Shown here: positions 1 to 8,738 of the stretch, piece after piece
How positions within the stretch are numbered: position 1 is the first letter of the stretch
Layout of the letters: each line of letters starts with the position of its first letter
Assembly (NCBI GenBank): GCA_002364215.1
Contig: DEXQ01000018.1
Span: 1 to 64,000 of the forward strand
DNA from: Aequorivita sp. UBA3180
GTDB lineage: Bacteria > Bacteroidota > Bacteroidia > Flavobacteriales > Flavobacteriaceae
Direction: 5' to 3'
DNA: 64,000 nucleotides
Position numbers and translations under genes: made by a program
Notes under the pieces: generated by a model
Seen by the model: the letters and a program-made list of their open reading frames with translations, nothing else
The model's database searches: none
Told to the model about the DNA's origin: nothing

Positions 1-381
1 TTTTGATACTTATAACAAAACATGATTTATTTCCGAAACTGGCCCCTCCCTTTGAAGGGAGGCGGGGGAGGGATGTTCTTTAGAGTAGAATTTTCTTTTT
101 AATTAAAATTCTGATTGACATCCCCTAAATCCCCCTTCAAAGGGGGACTTTTGATGCGTATAACAAAACATAAGTTATTTTCAAATCTAGCCCCTCCCTT
201 CGAAGGGAGGCGGGGGAGGGATGTTCTTTAATGTAGAACCTTCTTTGTAATTAAAATTCTGATTGACATCCTCCTAAATCCCCCTTCAAAGGGTGGCTTT
301 TGACGTTTATAACAAAACATGAGTCATTTCCGAAACTACCCCCTCCCTTCGAAGGGAGGGCGGGGGAGGGATGTTTTTACT
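1..381. repeat. Tandem array of a 149-bp G/C-palindrome unit
   Basis: About two and a half head-to-tail copies start near 1, 149 and 298. Each copy opens with a TTTTGA...ATAACAAAACAT segment, then a hairpin-forming core (CCCTCCCTTCGAAGGGAGG and variants), then a GGGGGAGGGATGTT tail. The first two copies also carry the opposite-facing arm CCCCCTTCAAAGGG. The same palindrome family recurs at 33556-33745. I see no gene here. The block precedes the first polysaccharide gene and may act as a transcription boundary. That role is inferred from the hairpins only. Confidence 0.85.
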
Positions 382-411
382 TTTAACATCCTCTATTTCT
401 ATTAAAACCCG

Positions 412-419
412 TAATTTTG
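412..419 (+). promoter_or_regulatory. Candidate -7 box (TAATTTTG) for the first operon
   Basis: TAATTTTG matches the Bacteroidota -7 consensus TAnnTTTG, 81 nt before the ATG at 501. No clear TTG lies at the expected -33 spacing, so this is a partial match only. Confidence 0.4.
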
Positions 420-500
420 CCGACCAAAGATGCCGATTGACGAAAAAACTTTAAAAACAATGGTATCAAAAGCAACAATAGTATCCCTAGCATCCACAAA

Positions 501-1787
501 ATGAAACAAAACCCCACAATCGCAATAATCGGCTTAGGCTATGTTGGCTTGCCGCTTGCCGCCGCTTTCGCTGAAAAATATAAAGTAATCGGTTTCGATA
601 TTAATTCAGAACGCATCAAGCAATTGCAGCAGGGGCTTGACAGTACTTTGGAACTTTCTTCCGAAGAATTGATAAAAGCCTTGACACAATCCGAAGCTAC
701 CGGACTTATTGTTACGGACGATGCTTCTAAAATGGCTGAGGCTACGGTTTTTATAGTTACAGTGCCTACACCAACCAATAAGTACAATCAACCTGTATTG
801 ACACCGCTTCAAAAAGCCAGTGAAACTGTTGGGAAACTTTTGAAAAAAGGCGATGTGGTTATTTATGAATCCACAGTTTATCCCGGAGTTACCGAGGATA
901 TTTGTGTTCCTATTCTAGAAGAATATTCGAACTTTAAATTTAATAAAGATTTCTACGCAGGCTATTCCCCAGAAAGAATCAATCCGGGCGATAAGCAACA
1001 TACCGTTACCAAGATATTAAAAGTAACCTCTGGCTCCACACCCGAAGCAGCTGAATATATAGATCAATTATATGCTTCAATAATAACGGCCGGGACCCAT
1101 TTGGCACCTTCCATAAAAGTGGCTGAGGCCGCTAAGGTCATTGAAAATTCACAGCGCGATATCAATATTGCCTTTGTAAATGAACTTTCAAAAATATTCC
1201 GATTGTTGGATATAGATACCCAGGATGTTCTGGAAGCTGCGGGCACCAAATGGAACTTTTTAAAATTTACACCTGGACTGGTAGGTGGCCATTGTATAGG
1301 CGTAGACCCATATTATTTGGCACAGAAAGCACAGGAGGAAGGTTACAATCCCGAGATTATTTTGGCCGGAAGACGTATGAATGATGGTATGGGCAACTAT
1401 GTGGCCCAAGAGGTGGTTAAATTAATGATCCAAAGGGAATGCAAGGTAAAAGGCGGCCATGTACTCGTTATGGGTATTACCTTTAAGGAAAACTGTCCCG
1501 ATATACGTAATAGTAAAGTGATAGATGTTATAGAAGAGTTGCGTAAATACAACCTCAACATAGATGTTTATGATCCCTGGGCAAAAGCTACCGAAGTATC
1601 CAATGAGTTTGGACTGCGTTTATTAAGCGAGGAAGGACAACTAAAGAAAAATTATGAAGCCATTATATTGGCAGTAGGCCATAGGGAGTTTTCAGATTTT
1701 AATGTAGAAAAACACAGGGCATCGCCGTCGGTAGTGTTTGATGTAAAATCATTTTTTCCGAAAACCTTGGTCGATGGATGTTTGTAG
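501..1787 (+). CDS. wbpO: UDP-N-acetyl-hexosamine 6-dehydrogenase (WbpO/TviB type)
   Basis: This enzyme oxidises C6 of a UDP-HexNAc with NAD+, giving UDP-GalNAcA or UDP-GlcNAcA in the cytoplasm for glycan assembly. The N-terminal Rossmann motif GLGYVGLPLA is at residues 11-20. The YESTVYPG segment follows near 122, and the catalytic cysteine is Cys265 in GGHCIGVDPYYL. The length of 428 aa is normal for the UDP-Glc/GDP-Man dehydrogenase family. The IDS/LDSTLE and GTKWNFL segments resemble WbpO and TviB rather than UDP-glucose dehydrogenase. The next gene is the matching WbpP-type 4-epimerase, which supports UDP-GalNAcA as the product. The exact sugar isomer is inferred. Confidence 0.88.
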   Translation: MKQNPTIAIIGLGYVGLPLAAAFAEKYKVIGFDINSERIKQLQQGLDSTLELSSEELIKALTQSEATGLIVTDDASKMAEATVFIVTVPTPTNKYNQPVLTPLQKASETVGKLLKKGDVVIYESTVYPGVTEDICVPILEEYSNFKFNKDFYAGYSPERINPGDKQHTVTKILKVTSGSTPEAAEYIDQLYASIITAGTHLAPSIKVAEAAKVIENSQRDINIAFVNELSKIFRLLDIDTQDVLEAAGTKWNFLKFTPGLVGGHCIGVDPYYLAQKAQEEGYNPEIILAGRRMNDGMGNYVAQEVVKLMIQRECKVKGGHVLVMGITFKENCPDIRNSKVIDVIEELRKYNLNIDVYDPWAKATEVSNEFGLRLLSEEGQLKKNYEAIILAVGHREFSDFNVEKHRASPSVVFDVKSFFPKTLVDGCL

Positions 1788-1789
1788 TT

Positions 1790-1975
1790 TTCGGTTCTCG
1801 GTTGTCAATTTTCTGCTGTCTAATTATGCGCTTGTTGACGACTTTTATATTAATAAATAAAATTTTACAAATTCCATAAAAAGTAAATTACAAAGAACAC
1901 AAAGAAGGCAAAAAGGGACATTACGAAAATATTTGTGACCTTTGTGAAAAACGCAGTGTCCTCTGTGGTTAAAAG
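1790..1975. repeat. Heptad-like and direct/inverted repeat spacer
   Basis: Directly after the wbpO stop there is a degenerate 7-bp repeat in G/T orientation (GTTTTCG, GTTCTCG, GTTGTCA). It is followed by a segment with AACACAAAGAAGGC and CCTTTGTGAAAA...CCTCTGTGGTTA. The second part resembles, in loose form, the CGCAGAGG/CTCTGCGG repeat family seen at 43-46 kb. No coding signal is visible. Confidence 0.5.
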
Positions 1976-2002
1976 ATAAATCCATAATTAACAATTAACG
2001 CT

Positions 2003-2977
2003 TTGCAAACTCCAAAATACCACACCACAGACCTCTCAAAACATACCTTTTTAATCACTGGCGGCGCTGGCTTTATTGGCTCTAACCTTGTAGGGTATTT
2101 GCTGGGTAACAACGCAAAAAAAGTACGCGTTCTGGATAATCTGGCAACGGGTTTTATAAAAAATCTTGAACCATTTCAAAATAATCCACGTTTTGAATTT
2201 CTGGAAGGAGATATTCGCGATTTGGAAACCTGCAAAAAAGCGATGGACGGTATTGACTATGTATCGCATCAAGCCGCCTTAGGTTCGGTTCCCCGCTCCA
2301 TTAACGATCCTATTACTTCAAACGAAGTAAACGTTACGGGTTTTTTGAATATGCTCGTCGCTCAAAAGGAAAGTGAAACCGTAAAACGTTTGGTGTACGC
2401 AGCCTCCAGCTCTACTTATGGCGATAGCCAAAACCTTCCCAAAGAAGAAGACATCATCGGTAAACCGCTTTCACCCTATGCGGTAACAAAATTAGTGAAT
2501 GAGCTCTATGCAGATGTGTTCTTCAAAACGTACGGCACACAAACCATTGGTCTGCGTTACTTCAACGTGTTTGGGCCCAACCAAAGCCCCACGGGTGCTT
2601 ATGCTGCCGTAATTCCACTTTTTATGCAAGCGCTAAAAGATGAAAAGTCCCCAACCATCAACGGCGATGGTGAGCAGACCCGCGATTTCACTTTTGTGCA
2701 GAATGCGGTGCAGGCAAACGTCCGTGCCTTTTTTGCTAAAGAAGAAGCTGTAAATGAGGTTTTCAACGTGGCTTTTGGCGAAAGAATAAGTTTGAACACG
2801 CTATGGAAAGACTTAAAGAGTATTTCTGGCAAAGAAGTAGAAGCCAATTACGGACCGCCCCGCAAAGGCGATGTGCGCGATTCCTTGGCAAATATTGACA
2901 AAGCACGAAAGCTGTTGGGCTATGACCCATTATTTTCAGTGAAAGATGGATTGAAACTTACTTGGGAGCAGTTCTGA
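2003..2977 (+). CDS. wbpP: UDP-N-acetylglucosamine 4-epimerase (WbpP/TviC type)
   Basis: This is an extended SDR-family NAD-dependent epimerase that interconverts UDP-GlcNAc and UDP-GalNAc, or their uronic acids. The nucleotide-binding GGAGFIG is at residues 20-26, and the catalytic pair is Tyr159 and Lys163 in SPYAVTK. The GLRYFNVFGPNQSPTGAYAAVIP segment (split here as LRYFNVFGPNQ and GAYAAVIP) and the late GDVRDSLANI are typical of WbpP. The start is a TTG, because no ATG lies upstream in frame before a stop and the protein begins a normal distance from the Rossmann motif. It pairs with the dehydrogenase upstream to supply a HexNAcA donor. Confidence 0.87.
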   Translation: MQTPKYHTTDLSKHTFLITGGAGFIGSNLVGYLLGNNAKKVRVLDNLATGFIKNLEPFQNNPRFEFLEGDIRDLETCKKAMDGIDYVSHQAALGSVPRSINDPITSNEVNVTGFLNMLVAQKESETVKRLVYAASSSTYGDSQNLPKEEDIIGKPLSPYAVTKLVNELYADVFFKTYGTQTIGLRYFNVFGPNQSPTGAYAAVIPLFMQALKDEKSPTINGDGEQTRDFTFVQNAVQANVRAFFAKEEAVNEVFNVAFGERISLNTLWKDLKSISGKEVEANYGPPRKGDVRDSLANIDKARKLLGYDPLFSVKDGLKLTWEQF

Positions 2978-3120
2978 TTAGTTGTCGGTTTTCAGTTTTC
3001 AGTTTTATTTAATTCACTACTGACTACTGACTACTGACTACTGACTACAACTATTAACTACTAACTATTAACAACTAACTACTAACTATTCACTATTCAC
3101 GTCTCACAGTTCACAATTCA
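2978..3120. repeat. Degenerate 7-bp tandem repeats
   Basis: The stretch opens with GTTGTCG/GTTTTCA words and continues with CTGACTA copies, then ACTATTA and CTAACTA variants, all with period 7. It is one of about ten heptad arrays in the window. It contains no gene. Confidence 0.75.
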
Positions 3121-3408
3121 CAGCCCAAAAAACCTACTTCTAGAAGAATTCCCCCCGATTTTAACAATTTCAAAATGTTAAAGTTTTAAATTCCTACAAT
3201 TTAAGCACTTACTCAATATGTATTTTTCCTACATATTTTAACCTTTTGTCGAAAATCAAAAACGTCTTAACGAATATTTTGAGCATTTTGTATCAAAAAG
3301 CCCGTAGAGCTAAGTATAGCTTAAAAAATTTGCGTTTTTTTCACTACTTCCATATCATTGTTATGCCCCTTATCATAATAATTTCGTTTTAATTTTAAAA
3401 CTATTTTT
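3121..3408. other. AT-rich 5' region of the secreted repeat protein gene
   Basis: This is very AT-rich non-coding DNA before the ATG at 3409. A near-match to the -7 box (TATTTTG) lies around 3275 but is one base short. I see no gene and no convincing operator. Confidence 0.5.
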
Positions 3409-5844
3409 ATGAAAAAAATGTACACTCCCCAGGGGCTTGCTTTTAGTATTTGCGGTCTCTTTTTAATTCTTTCATTTAGCACTTTTGCCCAAGTTGGTAT
3501 TGGGAATACAAATCCAAATGACGATTCGCTTCTCGAAATTGGTGATGCCACCACGACTACAAAGGGTTTGTTACTGCCAAGAGTAAATCTTGTAAATACA
3601 TCAAATTTTGCCCCCATGACGGCCCACGTACAAGGCATGGTCGTGTATAACAAAAACACAGCTGGCGATGTTACTCCGGGCTATTATTATAATGATGGTT
3701 CGCAGTGGGTGCGCCTTGCCACCGATGCACCAAATAACGATTGGGGCCGTTGGGGAAATGCGGGTACCGTTCCGGGAACCAATTTTTTGGGCACTACAGA
3801 TGACATTGCCCTAAGAATTAAAACAACATCTTTCGATCGTTTTGAAATAACCAATGGAACAACCCAAGCAAATGGAGGAAGACTAAGAGCATATACAAAT
3901 GGAGATGCTTCATCACCTATCTATTCTTGGAACGCTAACGTGGGAACAGGGATGTTTCAACAGGCAGCCAATGTGATAGGTTTTTCTACAAATGGTACTG
4001 AACGATTTAGGATACCAAATTCAAATCAGGTACATGCCAATTCAAATGGAACTGCGGCATTGCCTTTTTATTCCTGGGTTTCAGATCCAGATATTGGAAT
4101 TTACAGAAGCGCTGCAAATACATTAGCAATTTCAACTACTGCCACAGAACGAATGCGTTTTCTTGCTAATGGTCAAGTAGTAATTAATGATACAGGAGCA
4201 CCAATTGCAGGGGATCGTTTAACTGTACAGGGTGCAAATAATGAATATGCTATAAATGGTTATGCATCTGGGGCAGGTGGTGTAGGTATATATGGAGAAA
4301 ACGCTACAACAAATTCAGTAGGTGTATTTGGGAATGTAGCTGTAGGATATGGAGTGTATGGGCAAAGTACTGGTGGTGGTATTGGCGTGGATGGTTATAA
4401 TCCTGCTGCGGGTCTTGGCGTAAGAGGTTTTAACGATGGAGTAGGGATTGGTGTAGCAGGTTATAACACTTCTAGTGGAACAGCAGTATACGGTTGGAAT
4501 CAAGGAACCGGGAATGGTGTTAGGGGGGATGCGGGCAATGCTAATAATGGTGTGTATGGTCAAAATACTGGAACTGGTAGTGGTGTTTATGGAATATCCA
4601 ATAATGCAGGTGGATTTGGAATTAGGGGGTATCATTTAAGTGCCACAGGAACAGGTCTTTTAGCCACAGGGAATAATGCTGCATCTACATATTTAATCTC
4701 TGGAACCGGAATTGCTTCAAACGGTGAAAATGGTATATTTAGTTATGGTAGAGTTGCAACTGGTACTGGGGTTATTGGAACTGGTAATAATAGTACATCA
4801 ATCATAACAAATACAAATGGTGGTGGCGTTGCAGGTAGCGGGACCCGAAATGGAGTGTTTGGTTATGCTGGTTTGGGAGCTGTAGCCAATGGAAATAGAG
4901 GAAATGCAGGAGGCATTTTCATGCTAGATACAGATAATGACGTATCAAATAATGGCTCTACCAATAATAATGGTATAAGAGCCAGTGCCGTTATTGCAGG
5001 TTTTGACAATATTGCTTTTAATGATAATGCAACTCCTACTCCTACTAGTTATCCAGCGCAAGATAGTTACTTTGGAGGGTATTTTAGCGGAGGTACTGAA
5101 AGAACCGGTGGAGCTGCAACTATACCTTCTTATGCATACGTAGGTCTAAGATATAATACTGCCGCTAATGGCCTGTCCGGTACTGATTTCAAAATTGTTG
5201 GGCCAGGAAATGTATCTACAATTATAAATGATGAAAAAAACGTACCGAGAATTATGTTCGCCCCAGAAGCCCCAGAAATTGTATTTCAGGATTATGGTGT
5301 TGGGCAATTAGTAAATGGTCAAGTGTATATTGCATTAGATCCAGTTTTAAAAAATTCATTGCATATTGACAGTGAACATCCTTTAAAAGTATTTGTTACC
5401 TTAGAGGGAGATTGCAATGGGGTTTATGTAACAAACAAATCAGCCAATGGTTTTACTGTAAAAGAATTGCAAAATGGAACTAGTAATGTACCCTTCTCTT
5501 GGCAAATTGTCGCAAACCGAGCAGATACTAAAGACGCAAATGGTAGAGTGGTTTCAAAACATGTAGGTCTTAGATTGCCAGAAGGGCCAGGACCACTTAA
5601 CCTTACTGCGAAAAATAATGAATCAATTACAGATACTAGAAAAAATGAAATTAAAACACCAGTAAGAAGTCAATTACAAGATGTTGCAAAAATACCTATA
5701 AAGTCTAATGGTGCTAGTGAAGCAAGTGCTGATGTGAAAAACAATGAACAACAAACGCAGCCTACTTCCATTCCCTCAGAAGTTCAAGTAGAAAAGGTTA
5801 ATACACCTGCCACTTCTGATATTTTAAATACGAAGGAAAAATAA
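3409..5844 (+). CDS. Secreted glycine-rich repeat protein (adhesin-like), function unknown
   Basis: The protein has 811 aa. Residues 1-27 form a Sec signal peptide ending TFA before QVGIG. Residues 28-110 hold the GIGNTNP...LLLPRVNL...YYYNDGSQWVRL head common in flavobacterial surface proteins. Residues about 275-460 are irregular repeats built on GVYG/GVRG/GVAGY words with a spacing of roughly 11-18 residues, suggesting a beta-solenoid stalk. A compact beta-rich domain at about 610-720 (PEIVFQDYG, GVYVTNKSANGFTV) follows. The last 90 residues are polar and low in complexity. I see no type IX secretion C-terminal domain and no lipobox. A strong terminator follows. It may be a surface fibre, or an acceptor for glycans made by the locus. 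That is inference. Confidence 0.7.
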   Translation: MKKMYTPQGLAFSICGLFLILSFSTFAQVGIGNTNPNDDSLLEIGDATTTTKGLLLPRVNLVNTSNFAPMTAHVQGMVVYNKNTAGDVTPGYYYNDGSQWVRLATDAPNNDWGRWGNAGTVPGTNFLGTTDDIALRIKTTSFDRFEITNGTTQANGGRLRAYTNGDASSPIYSWNANVGTGMFQQAANVIGFSTNGTERFRIPNSNQVHANSNGTAALPFYSWVSDPDIGIYRSAANTLAISTTATERMRFLANGQVVINDTGAPIAGDRLTVQGANNEYAINGYASGAGGVGIYGENATTNSVGVFGNVAVGYGVYGQSTGGGIGVDGYNPAAGLGVRGFNDGVGIGVAGYNTSSGTAVYGWNQGTGNGVRGDAGNANNGVYGQNTGTGSGVYGISNNAGGFGIRGYHLSATGTGLLATGNNAASTYLISGTGIASNGENGIFSYGRVATGTGVIGTGNNSTSIITNTNGGGVAGSGTRNGVFGYAGLGAVANGNRGNAGGIFMLDTDNDVSNNGSTNNNGIRASAVIAGFDNIAFNDNATPTPTSYPAQDSYFGGYFSGGTERTGGAATIPSYAYVGLRYNTAANGLSGTDFKIVGPGNVSTIINDEKNVPRIMFAPEAPEIVFQDYGVGQLVNGQVYIALDPVLKNSLHIDSEHPLKVFVTLEGDCNGVYVTNKSANGFTVKELQNGTSNVPFSWQIVANRADTKDANGRVVSKHVGLRLPEGPGPLNLTAKNNESITDTRKNEIKTPVRSQLQDVAKIPIKSNGASEASADVKNNEQQTQPTSIPSEVQVEKVNTPATSDILNTKEK

Positions 5845-5868
5845 AAAACTTTATCTAAATAGTTTATT

Positions 5869-5907
5869 GAAACCCTGCAAGCCAAAAAAGCTTTGCAGGG
5901 TTTTTTA
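5869..5907 (+). terminator. Rho-independent terminator
   Basis: AAACCCTGCAAGC pairs with GCTTTGCAGGGTTT across a short A-rich loop and is followed by a T-run. It lies 25 nt after the stop of the secreted repeat protein and would end its transcript. Confidence 0.85.
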
Positions 5908-5936
5908 TTACTTCCAATTTGCTCCTTTGTCAATTT

Positions 5937-6055
5937 TGTCAGTTCGAGTGTTCGCCGAGGCACGAGGCGAATGTATCGAGAACGGCTTCCAACGACGCAG
6001 CCCCAATTCAGTCTCGATACAAATTTAAACTCGCCGTCACTCCCTCAAATCCACT
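5937..6055. repeat. Palindromic element of the TGTCAGTTCGAGTG family, empty and decayed at the right end
   Basis: The left arm TGTCAGTTCGAGTG and the inner arm GTATCGAGAAC are present. The inner right arm GTCTCGATACAAATTT is intact. The outer right arm CACTCGACCTGACA is reduced to a remnant near 6050. This is the same family that encloses the GIY-YIG gene at 39.5 kb. No gene lies inside this copy. Confidence 0.8.
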
Positions 6056-6082
6056 AGCTAACCTTGTAAGCATCCTAAAAGC

Positions 6083-6136
6083 TCCTTCCCCTAATAAACA
6101 TTTCCATCAAAGAGCTGTTTTATAAAAAGGGGAAGG
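6083..6136. repeat. Inverted repeat CCTTCCCCT / AAGGGGAAGG
   Basis: Two arms of about 10 bp face each other over a loop of roughly 35 nt. They are followed by a G/C-rich tail containing GGTGGCCGACGG and GGAGGCCGGAAGGGG. This resembles a further intergenic palindrome type of Bacteroidota. No coding sequence is supported here. Confidence 0.55.
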
Positions 6137-6261
6137 TGGCCGACGGGATATAATGATAAACTGCACCCCATCTGTTCGGAGGCCGGAAGGGGTGATGCAA
6201 AATCCCAAGTCCACCCAATCTGGCACTGGAAGTACGAGCTACAAACGACGAGGTACGAGAT

Positions 6262-6400
6262 TCCAAATCCCAAATTCCAAATCCCAAATCCCAAATCCTG
6301 AATCCACCACCGACAACCGATAACCGAGAACAGACAACCTTAATCAGGCAAGCTCAAACCGACAACAGACAACAGATAACAGACAACCGAGAACTGACTA
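6262..6400. repeat. Heptad arrays upstream of the ABC exporter
   Basis: AAATCCC/AAATTCC units at 6262-6300 are followed by CAACCGA, TAACCGA and CAACAGA units to 6400, all with period 7. They end about 100 nt before the wzm start. A TATCTTAG word at 6460-6467 could be a variant -7 box for wzm. Confidence 0.75.
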
Positions 6401-6500
6401 CAAAAAACATTCGTGCATTCGTGGCGAAAATTCTCCCAACAACACTGAGCCAAATTCCTTATCTTAGCCCCCAAGAAAAAATCGCTTCTCCCCAAACCCA

Positions 6501-7346
6501 ATGGAACTGGAAACCAAAGTCTATCAAAAAGAAAACAACCTTCGTATAGGCAAGTTGCTGAAAGAGAGCCTGGCCGATATAGCGCGGTCGAGGTTTTTGT
6601 CCTTCCAATTGGCAAAGCGTGACATACAAGCACAGTACCGCCAGAGTTATCTCGGTATTATTTGGGCCTTTGTAACGCCGCTTGCCACTGCCTTTGTTTG
6701 GATTTTTCTTAATAATTCAGGCACCGTACGCGTTACCGATACCGGAATACCGTATCCGGTCTATGCCTTTTCGGGTACTTTGTTGTGGTCTATTATTACC
6801 GAATCCATCAATTCACCTATGACCAGTACCAACAGCGCCAAGTCCATCCTGTCAAAAATCAACTTCCCAAAGGAAGCATTAGTAGTTTCGGGCGTATATA
6901 AGCTGTTGTTTAATAGCTCCATAAAAGTATTGCTGTTGTTGGTGTTTATCTTCTTTTTTGGGGTAGGCTTTCATTGGAGTCTTTTGCTTTTTCCCCTGGC
7001 TATTTTGGGCGGGGTATTGTTTGGTACTACTCTTGGGTTGTTTATCACCCCCTTAGGGATGCTTTATAAAGACATTGGTCGCTTGATAGGCTTTGGGCTG
7101 GGCTTTTTGATGTACGTTACACCTGTGGTCTATGGAATTCCCAAAAGTGGAATAATGAAAACGGTAATGGAATTAAACCCTTTTACCCCCATCATTTTGA
7201 CCGCCCGCGATCTGGCCGTAGGCATGCCCCCGGCGCATCTCACCTATTTTTTAATAGTAATCGCTTGCTGCATCCCCCTGTTTTTTATTGCTTTGTTATT
7301 CTATAGAATTTCGATTCCTATTTTGGTTGAGAGGATGAGTGCTTGA
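6501..7346 (+). CDS. wzm: ABC-2 type polysaccharide/O-antigen export permease (Wzm)
   Basis: This is the inner-membrane channel subunit that exports undecaprenyl-linked glycans with the Wzt ATPase. It has 281 aa with a cytoplasmic amphipathic N-terminus carrying the family signature RDIQAQYRQSYLGIIWAF near residue 40-57. About six hydrophobic helices follow, including LLLLVFIFFFGVGFHW and FFIALLFYRISIPIL at the C-terminus. The length and the ABC2_membrane layout are normal. It is separated from wzt by a 7-bp repeat array rather than a tight operon gap. The base composition is more GC-rich than most of the glycosyltransferase genes downstream. Confidence 0.9.
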   Translation: MELETKVYQKENNLRIGKLLKESLADIARSRFLSFQLAKRDIQAQYRQSYLGIIWAFVTPLATAFVWIFLNNSGTVRVTDTGIPYPVYAFSGTLLWSIITESINSPMTSTNSAKSILSKINFPKEALVVSGVYKLLFNSSIKVLLLLVFIFFFGVGFHWSLLLFPLAILGGVLFGTTLGLFITPLGMLYKDIGRLIGFGLGFLMYVTPVVYGIPKSGIMKTVMELNPFTPIILTARDLAVGMPPAHLTYFLIVIACCIPLFFIALLFYRISIPILVERMSA

Positions 7347-7505
7347 TAGTGAATAGTGAGTAGTGAATCGTGAGTAGTGAATAGTTAATAGTTAATAGTT
7401 AATAGTGAATAGTGAATAGTGAATAGGATTTTGATAATGTCTTTCGAATAACGAATAACGAATAACGATTAACGATTAACGAATAACCCAATAACCCAAT
7501 AACAA
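7347..7505. repeat. Heptad arrays between wzm and wzt
   Basis: AGTGAAT, AGTTAAT and GAGTAGT-type units fill 7347-7425. AATAACG, ATTAACG and AATAACC units then fill about 7445-7505. The period is 7 throughout. They occupy the whole 5' region of wzt, whose ATG is at 7535. Confidence 0.8.
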
Positions 7506-7534
7506 ATCAACAAATCCCGAATCCTGAATCACCA

Positions 7535-8734
7535 ATGAGCGAAGTCCTAGTATCCGTTGAAAACCTCTCCAAAAAGTTCTGCAAAGACCTTAAGACCAGC
7601 CTGTGGTATGGGGTCAAGGATTTGGCTAGTGGGTTGAGCGGTAACCGCAACGAACGGGAGCTGCGCCCCAAGGAGTTTTGGGCAGTAAAGGATATCAGCT
7701 TTGAGCTGCGCCGTGGGGAGTGTCTGGGACTCATAGGCCATAACGGGGCCGGAAAATCTACCCTGCTTAAAATACTGAACGGCCTCATTAACCCAGATGC
7801 CGGCAAGGTAACCATCAAGGGAAGGGTTGGGGCCTTGATAGAGCTTGGCGCGGGCTTTAACCCTATCTTGAGTGGTCGCGAAAACATTTATAACAATGGT
7901 GCCATTTTGGGCTTTACCCGAAAGGAAATAGATGAAAAAATAGAAGAGATTATTGACTTTGCCGAAATCCGCGAGTTTATAGACATGCCCGTACAAAACT
8001 ATAGCAGCGGGATGAAAGTACGCCTGGGCTTTGCCGTGGCGGCACAGATGGAGCCCGATGTGTTGATTATTGATGAGGTGCTTGCCGTGGGGGATTTAGG
8101 CTTTGTATTAAAATGCTTTAAACAGATAGATGCCATTTTGCCTAAGACCGCCATTGTTTTTGTTTCACATTCTATGCCAATGGTTTCGCGTATTTGTAAC
8201 CAGATAATATTGATGGAAAGAGGGCAAGCAAAATTTCAAGGAGAGAATGTAGGTAAGGCGATAGATCTTTATTATACTCGTTTTGCGGATAATGAAAGTA
8301 GTGTAGTATTTGATGATGGGAGTCTTTCATTTGAAAAAGCAGAAATTTTAGGGATAAGTAGTTTTGATAAAGATATTCCTCAATTAAAATGGGGAGAGGA
8401 TTTAAAATTAACCTTTAAGTTTAAAGCAATCACCTTCGATGAAGTACCCGCATTTTATATTTCTATCTTTGACAAAGAACAAAGGCCTGTGGCAATATTA
8501 GAACCAAATAGAGATGCATCGAATATTTTGAAGACTGAGAAAGATATTGAATTTGTTGTTATTCACCGAGAATTACAACTTTCAAAAGGGATATATTCAA
8601 TTAATATATCGGCGGTAAAAATGGAGACTAGAGAACCTTTTTTGAGAATCAATGCTGTTTTGGTTTTTCAATTGATTCATAATGAAGAATCTTGGCCTCC
8701 ATTTTTATTAAAGTCTTCCTTTCAATCAATCTAG
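7535..8734 (+). CDS. wzt: Polysaccharide/O-antigen ABC transporter ATPase with C-terminal glycan-recognition domain (Wzt)
   Basis: This ATPase powers glycan export through Wzm. Walker A GHNGAGKST spans residues 68-76, the ABC signature YSSGMK starts at 156, Walker B ends with Asp180-Glu181 and the H-loop VSHSM lies near 209. Residues about 250-399 are an extra beta-rich domain of the Wzt_C type, which in characterised systems binds the terminally modified O-polysaccharide. The composition changes sharply inside the gene: 34 of 60 bases are G/C at 7681-7740 against 20 of 60 at 8281-8340. That suggests a mosaic origin with a locus-specific C-terminal domain. The sulfotransferase gene follows 4 nt later. 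Confidence 0.92.
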   Translation: MSEVLVSVENLSKKFCKDLKTSLWYGVKDLASGLSGNRNERELRPKEFWAVKDISFELRRGECLGLIGHNGAGKSTLLKILNGLINPDAGKVTIKGRVGALIELGAGFNPILSGRENIYNNGAILGFTRKEIDEKIEEIIDFAEIREFIDMPVQNYSSGMKVRLGFAVAAQMEPDVLIIDEVLAVGDLGFVLKCFKQIDAILPKTAIVFVSHSMPMVSRICNQIILMERGQAKFQGENVGKAIDLYYTRFADNESSVVFDDGSLSFEKAEILGISSFDKDIPQLKWGEDLKLTFKFKAITFDEVPAFYISIFDKEQRPVAILEPNRDASNILKTEKDIEFVVIHRELQLSKGIYSINISAVKMETREPFLRINAVLVFQLIHNEESWPPFLLKSSFQSI

Positions 8735-8738
8735 TAAT

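Noticed and set aside
4315..4635. Minus-strand open frame rich in Ile, Ser and Thr inside the secreted repeat protein gene
   Set aside because: It is the antisense shadow of the glycine-rich repeat codons.
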